Below are positions 60,141 through 64,000 of a stretch of DNA of 64,000 nt, piece by piece. The first letter of the stretch is position 1, and every line of letters starts with the position of its first letter. Source of the stretch: Effrenium voratum (taxonomy: Eukaryota; Sar; Dinophyceae; Suessiales; Symbiodiniaceae); contig CAUJNA010000490.1 in the NCBI GenBank assembly GCA_963377175.1, forward strand, positions 85,001-149,000, in the 5' to 3' direction. Made by a program: the position numbers and the translations under genes. The notes under the pieces were generated by a model. That model was not told the DNA's origin and did not search any database. It worked only from the letters and a program-made list of their open reading frames with translations.

Positions 60141-60980
60141 TTACCCTCTCCAGCATGCGCAGGGCGCGCTGCTGCTCGCGTGAGCTGAGGTGCCTCTGCC
60201 GGTGCCTCGGCCGGTGCCTCCGGCGGCCTCCGCTTGGCCCGCCGGGCCTCCTCCGCCTTCTTGGCCTCCATGGCCTGCGCCTCCATGGCCCGCCGGGCCT
60301 CCTCCGCCTTCTTGGCCTCCATGGCCTGCGCCTCCATGGCCCACCGAGCCTCCTCCGCCCTTCTGGCCTCCATGGCCTGCGCCTCCATTGCCCGCCGGGC
60401 CTCCTCCGCCTTCTTGGCCTCCATGGCCTGCGCCTCCATGGCCCGCCGGGCCTCCTCCGCCTTCTTGGCCTCCATGGCCCAGCGCGCCTCCACGGCCCGC
60501 CGGGCCTCCTCCGCCTTCTTGGCCTCCATGGCCTGCGCCTCCATGGCCCGCCTGGCCTCCATGGCCCGCTTGGCCTCCACAGACGCCGGGCATCCGCTTT
60601 GTGGCCACGTGTGCCTCCATAGCTCGCCTGGCCTCCTCCTGCATGGCCTTCTCCTTCGCAGCCTTGTTCTGCATGTTCCGGGGTGGGACCACCACACCTT
60701 TGGCTTTGCAGGCCGGCTCCATCTCTTTGCACCGTTTCGCTGCCTGAGCAGCTTGCTTGGCCTTGAACCTCTCATAGGCAGCCTTTCTTTTGTTATCCTG
60801 CTCCTTCTCCTTCTCCTCAAGAGCAGCTTCCATGGCTGCCACCTTCTTCGCCAGTTCCAGTGCCAGCATTCGTGTCTCCCTCAAAGTCGCACCCGTCACC
60901 ACTGGCACGGCGAACACCGACGAAGGCTTTCCGGCACCAGGGACAATGCGTGTGGGCATGCTTGATCCACGATACAACAT
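60141..60980 (-). CDS. Ala/Glu/Met-rich repeat protein next to the PLV gene
   Basis: The frame opens near 60980 with RGSSMPTRIVPGAGKPSSVF and ETRMLALELAKKVAAMEAAL (a coiled coil), then a Lys-rich helix (KRKAAYERFKAKQAAQAAKR). From about 60600 a 51-bp repeat encodes EARRAMEAQAMEAKKAE in one frame, while the frame that carries the N-terminus turns Gly/His-rich, so a frameshift near 60600 is likely. In the charged frame the protein continues to the small PLV gene at 60133. It resembles a long helical spacer or core protein. In the other PLV copy this position holds a Lys/Ala/Pro repeat protein. Confidence 0.45.
   Translation of the reverse strand: MLYRGSSMPTRIVPGAGKPSSVFAVPVVTGATLRETRMLALELAKKVAAMEAALEEKEKEQDNKRKAAYERFKAKQAAQAAKRCKEMEPACKAKGVVVPPRNMQNKAAKEKAMQEEARRAMEAHVATKRMPGVCGGQAGHGGQAGHGGAGHGGQEGGGGPAGRGGALGHGGQEGGGGPAGHGGAGHGGQEGGGGPAGNGGAGHGGQKGGGGSVGHGGAGHGGQEGGGGPAGHGGAGHGGQEGGGGPAGQAEAAGGTGRGTGRGTSAHASSSAPCACWRG
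60200..60590. repeat. 51-bp coding minisatellite
   Basis: cctccgccttcttggcctcc starts units at 60250, 60301 and (variant) 60352, period 51 bp, six to seven units in all. 17 residues per unit fits a continuous charged helix. Confidence 0.9.
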
Positions 60981-61035
60981 GTGAACTGTTCAACAATCCG
61001 TGGATGTGTGTAGAACAAATGGGATGGCCCAAGTT

Positions 61036-61160
61036 CGACACAAGTGTGAGAAGGGTAAGCAAAGTAGTTTCATATGATGAGACTGAATGAATACACCCAA
61101 CACAAGTGAGAAGGGCAAGCAAAGTAGTTTCATATTATGAGACTGAATGAATACATCAAA
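61036..61160. repeat. ~64-bp tandem duplication
   Basis: Two copies with agcaaagtagtttcatat and gatgagactgaatgaataca or close variants, followed by an atatatacatatata run. Confidence 0.85.
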
Positions 61161-61204
61161 ACATATATACATATATAATATTATTTTATTATAATATTCA
61201 GCCT

Positions 61205-61262
61205 CGAAAAAAAAATGTGTAGCAACTCTGAAGAGGGTGGCGCAGGGTGGAGTTGAACCCTT
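61205..61262 (-). tRNA. tRNA-like B box with T-run (SINE end)
   Basis: On the minus strand GCAAGGGTTCAACTCCACCC matches the B box of tRNA-type promoters and is followed about 45 bp later by a run of nine T, a Pol III terminator. The A-box side is occupied by the 10-bp minisatellite, so this is a partial tRNA-related element. Confidence 0.4.
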
Positions 61263-61270
61263 GCATGTGT

Positions 61271-61670
61271 CCGGAAGCGGTCGGAAGCGGTCGGAAGCGG
61301 TCGGAAGCGGTCGGAAGCGGTCGGAAGCGGTTGGAAGCGGTCGGAAGCGGTCGGAAGCGGTCGGAAGGGGTCGGAAGTGGTCGGAAGCGGTCGGAAGTGG
61401 TCGGAAGTGGTCGGAAGTGGTCGGAAGCGGTCGGAAGCGGTCGGAAGCGGTCGGAAGCGGTCGGAAGCGGTCGGAAGCGGTCGGAAGCGGTCGGAAGCGG
61501 TCGGAAGTGGTCGGAAGCGGTCGGAAGCGGTCGGAAGCGGTCGGAAGTGATCGGAAGTGATCGGAAGCGGTCGGAAGTGGTCGGAGAAGAAACAAAAAAC
61601 AAAAAAAACGGTCGGAAGTGATCGGAAGTGATCGGAAGTGATCGGAAGTGGTCGGAAGTGGTCGGAAGTG
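61271..61670. repeat. 10-bp minisatellite tcggaagcgg
   Basis: 31 units in exact 10-bp register (61271-61580), then an interruption with A-rich sequence, then about six more (61611-61670). Variation is almost only tcggaagCgg to tcggaagTgg, plus a few ending in ga. Confidence 0.97.
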
Positions 61671-62255
61671 TATTTCCCTCGTCCAAAGCTACGCCCAAAT
61701 ATGACGTTTTGAGCATACACGGAGCTACTAAACACCTGAAAGTATGCATCAAAATGACGAGCGTACTACGCGCCCTGCCTCCCGGACTCAAACACGGTTT
61801 TTTTTTTAACCCGTGAACCCGAAAGGCAACACATCTAGCTTCCTAGATCAGATTCATGTGTCCTTGCTCTTCCCTCACCATCCCCACATGAAAATACCAC
61901 ATGTGTTTGGATCCTGCTGCGGCATCCTCACCGCGAGCATTGTGCAGTCCACTGGAGCTGGAAGATGTATCAGTTCTGATAGAGTCCTCGCTGCCCGATG
62001 ATCCAGCATCTCCATGGGCCGGCGTCATGGATCAACTAGCTGCTAGTGCGATGCCACCAAACACATACCAAATTGGAATAAATCACGCTCTCTGTTCCGA
62101 TCACAATCTGAGCTTGTGAGCCCAAACCATCTGACCATGACGTCAAAAACCAATGATCAATGGCGACAAATTTAAAGCATACACTGGTAACGGGTCAGAA
62201 CAAAAACAAAGTGTTTGGACTACGAAACAACAGCAATCCCACATGTTGCACATGT
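61671..62255. other. no supported gene
   Basis: Short frames only. A weak B-box-like sequence and a nine-to-ten T run occur near 61785-61808. Confidence 0.35.
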
Positions 62256-63335
62256 TCAACCACAACTGCAACTGCCATGTGGTTGACATGGTGGACCTCT
62301 GGTGGACACGTTTTTTTTCGGATGCTTCAAGTCGCTCTGACAAACTCTGGCTGTGCCAGCCTCGATGAGCGAGGGGACACGGGAAAGAAACATGTGGGAG
62401 CGCCTATCTGTCACACTGGGTTCAAAAGCTTGCAAGCACCATGCCTTAATTCTTAGGAGCACATCATCCTCTGACGCCTCCTGATTGGTCTGCATCGATT
62501 TGGTGCAGTCGAAATGATATGGGCACAGCGCTCTCCAAAATGGATTGCTAGCGGTCAATGGCTCGTGATAGCCGATGTAAAACCGCCCAAACTGGACAGA
62601 TTTTTCGTGCCCTTGTCGCCTCTTGGCTTCTTTGCCCAAGCGATTTGGTGGATCGGCACGTGGCTGAGGCTCTGCCCTTGGCCTCCCCGAAGCTGGCCTG
62701 GATGGCATCGAATTGCTGTCAGGCTCTCCAGGCAGCTCAGCTAGCACAGCGACCTGATGACACTTGTCTGGGCCATCAGTCAAACTTGCCCGGGTGGCAA
62801 CCGCCTCATTCATGTTGGCGTCCACACCGTCGTCATCACACAAAGCCAGGCCCGCGTGTGTGGAGGTGGGGTCACGTCCCGAAATCAATGCCCTGTAATA
62901 CACAGCGGGCTTGAATGGCAGGACCTCAATTGCCACTGGATGAGATGACTTCTCGGCGCGCGCTTGCAATGCCAACAAAGCCAGATAATATGCGGCAATT
63001 TGCCCATGATACACTGCTGTAATCCCGGCATCGAAAAGTTTTTCTGCTGACAACAGGCAAATCAAATATGCGGAAAAGAATGCTCCATTTGCGCCTTGGA
63101 ACCATAATTTCCTCCCGCCGCGCTTGTGTGGGATTCGCGCCAAATCTGATGAAGACTGCAACGGCTTGAGCTCCCACTCATTCTCTGTCATGGCAAATTC
63201 GAGCTCAAGCTGCGTGAGATCCTCCAATGGCACGCCAGCACGTCCAGCGAAAAGCCTGCTTGGCACACGGAGCCACAGGTGTTGGAGAAACCGAAGCCAG
63301 ACCGGCCTACACAGGGTGGAAGCGCTGGCAGTCAC
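62256..63335 (-). CDS. unknown protein, possible host gene
   Basis: 359 open codons without repeats. The N-terminal half is helical (RLFAGRAGVPLEDLTQLELE, FSAYLICLLSAEKLFDAGIT, YHGQIAAYYLALLALQARAE). A charged, Pro/Arg-rich linker follows (RPRAEPQPRADPPNRLGKEA). A Cys/His-bearing part (FWRALCPYHFDCTKSMQTNQ) comes before a Pro-rich end (KNVSTRGPPCQPHGSCSCG). No domain recognised. The start at 63335 is the first ATG of the frame; an upstream exon, perhaps 63675-63995, is possible. Confidence 0.45.
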   Translation of the reverse strand: MTASASTLCRPVWLRFLQHLWLRVPSRLFAGRAGVPLEDLTQLELEFAMTENEWELKPLQSSSDLARIPHKRGGRKLWFQGANGAFFSAYLICLLSAEKLFDAGITAVYHGQIAAYYLALLALQARAEKSSHPVAIEVLPFKPAVYYRALISGRDPTSTHAGLALCDDDGVDANMNEAVATRASLTDGPDKCHQVAVLAELPGEPDSNSMPSRPASGRPRAEPQPRADPPNRLGKEAKRRQGHEKSVQFGRFYIGYHEPLTASNPFWRALCPYHFDCTKSMQTNQEASEDDVLLRIKAWCLQAFEPSVTDRRSHMFLSRVPSLIEAGTARVCQSDLKHPKKNVSTRGPPCQPHGSCSCG

Positions 63336-63674
63336 AACACATTGCCTTCATTCTGCAAATTGAAGAGTGTGGTGCATGGGGCTGTCTGATTCAGAAACCC
63401 TTTGCATTTTCTAGGTTTCTAAGCATAAATTATTGTTGAATGCAAACCCAGACCCAGGCCGCCCAGGCCCCATCAAATGAAAATACAAACGAAATTATTG
63501 AGACCCCACATGTAGATGCATGTCTATTAGGCAACGGTGCCCGCCGTGCCGGCCATGCTTACACAAGACAGCACATTCAGGGGCCAACCCTCAGCATCTC
63601 AGGGGGTCCCATGGTCTGCATATTTCACCCGTGGGACCGGTTGACGTCAGGTTGAGCTACCCTTCCCGTAGCCC

Positions 63675-63995
63675 CTACATCCCACCCCTCCCTTTCAGTG
63701 ATAACAATGTAACCCCCTCCTGCTGCAACTGCGACATGTCGTGCTCCAGTTCGGCATTTGCCATGTCATGAAAGCTGGTCTGTCTGCCAGGAAATGCCCC
63801 GGCATGGACCAAAGGCTCCAGCAACTTGCAACTGCACTCCACGACAGCTGCCTTAGAATCGGCGTCAAGCCGGATCATTGTCTTTGTGATGGCTTGCAAG
63901 TCGGTTTCGGTGAAAAGGTCTGCGCAGCTGATGTCAGTGCCGCGGGAGCGGCGCACACGAATCCTGATTTCCTCGCAGTTCTCCCGCTCCACCAC
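63675..63995 (-). CDS. unknown helical protein, continues past window edge
   Basis: The frame is open to the right edge. It reads IRIRVRRSRGTDISCADLFT, LQAITKTMIRLDADSKAAVV and DMANAELEHDMSQLQQEGVT, predicted helical, and closes at 63675. It may be an exon of the gene whose next part is 62256-63335. No family recognised. Confidence 0.35.
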   Translation of the reverse strand: MVERENCEEIRIRVRRSRGTDISCADLFTETDLQAITKTMIRLDADSKAAVVECSCKLLEPLVHAGAFPGRQTSFHDMANAELEHDMSQLQQEGVTLLSLKGRGGM

Positions 63996-64000
63996 ATCAT

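Noticed and set aside
60190..60965. Plus-strand Pro/Trp-rich and Ala/Ser-rich frames
   Set aside because: Antisense shadows of the 51-bp repeat; no start or motif.
61271..61670. CRISPR-like regular repeat array
   Set aside because: Units are contiguous 10-mers without spacers, in a eukaryotic repeat setting.
61181..61791. Long frames in several registers (RPLPTASD-type peptides)
   Set aside because: They arise from the 10-bp repeat, which lacks stops in several frames; no flanking coding signal.
1..64000. Dinoflagellate spliced-leader sequence or rRNA genes
   Set aside because: Looked for the leader core and its complement by eye and for rRNA-like blocks; none seen.

Overview
The window looks like nuclear DNA of a protist with a large, repeat-laden genome, most probably a dinoflagellate. 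This is an inference. It rests on GC-rich intergenic DNA filled with nested retroelements, on non-LTR retrotransposons with an NPGP-containing leader before the endonuclease, on cytosine methyltransferases carried by retroelements, and on virus-derived genes. No spliced-leader sequence, rRNA or intact tRNA was found, so the assignment is not proven. Almost everything recognisable is mobile or viral in origin; clear host genes are few.

Layout. (1) 0.5-1.5 kb: a broken polymerase ORF with TV-Pol-like motifs, then diverged ~620-bp repeats. (2) 3.7-15.7 kb, minus strand: a decayed LINE (endonuclease, RT, RNase H). It is split by a 7.8-kb retroelement (RT with FVDD, RNase H, gag-like ORFs) bounded by a 24-bp direct repeat. 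(3) 16.4-17.3 kb: minisatellites and tRNA-like sequences. (4) 17.3-33.6 kb: a GC-rich Polinton-like-virus (PLV) locus with remnants of a major capsid protein, candidate core and penton proteins, a packaging ATPase and a DNA adenine methyltransferase. It is interrupted by an apparently intact 10.8-kb LINE (20244-31053) with a 16-bp target-site duplication and a poly(A) tail. ORF1 of that LINE carries a full C5 cytosine methyltransferase and ORF2 is endonuclease-RT-RNase H; the two ORFs share a frame and are separated by one UGA. (5) 33.6-35.3 kb: repeats and AT-rich hairpins.

(6) 35.4-43.2 kb: a tyrosine-recombinase (DIRS-like) retroelement with gag-like, recombinase, zinc-finger, C5-methyltransferase-like and RT parts. 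(7) 43.2-52.9 kb: a strongly AT-rich, gene-dense virus-like element with a family B DNA polymerase, small Cys-rich proteins and repeated intergenic motifs. It is split by a second copy of the 5' part of the recombinase element (47925-51715). (8) 53-64 kb: a small membrane-protein ORF, an Ala/Glu/Lys repeat protein, possible host exons, microsatellites, a 100-N gap, a second copy of one PLV gene (59.9-60.1 kb) fused to or next to an Ala/Glu-rich repeat protein, a 10-bp minisatellite, and one long unknown ORF (62.3-63.3 kb).

How the parts relate. Viral elements appear to have been colonised by retroelements, which in turn are nested in each other. Three unrelated DNA methyltransferases ride on three kinds of mobile element: C5 in a LINE, C5-like in a DIRS-like element, and N6-adenine in a PLV. 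Most viral and recombinase genes are broken by frameshifts and short deletions. The LINE at 20.2-31.1 kb is the youngest-looking element.
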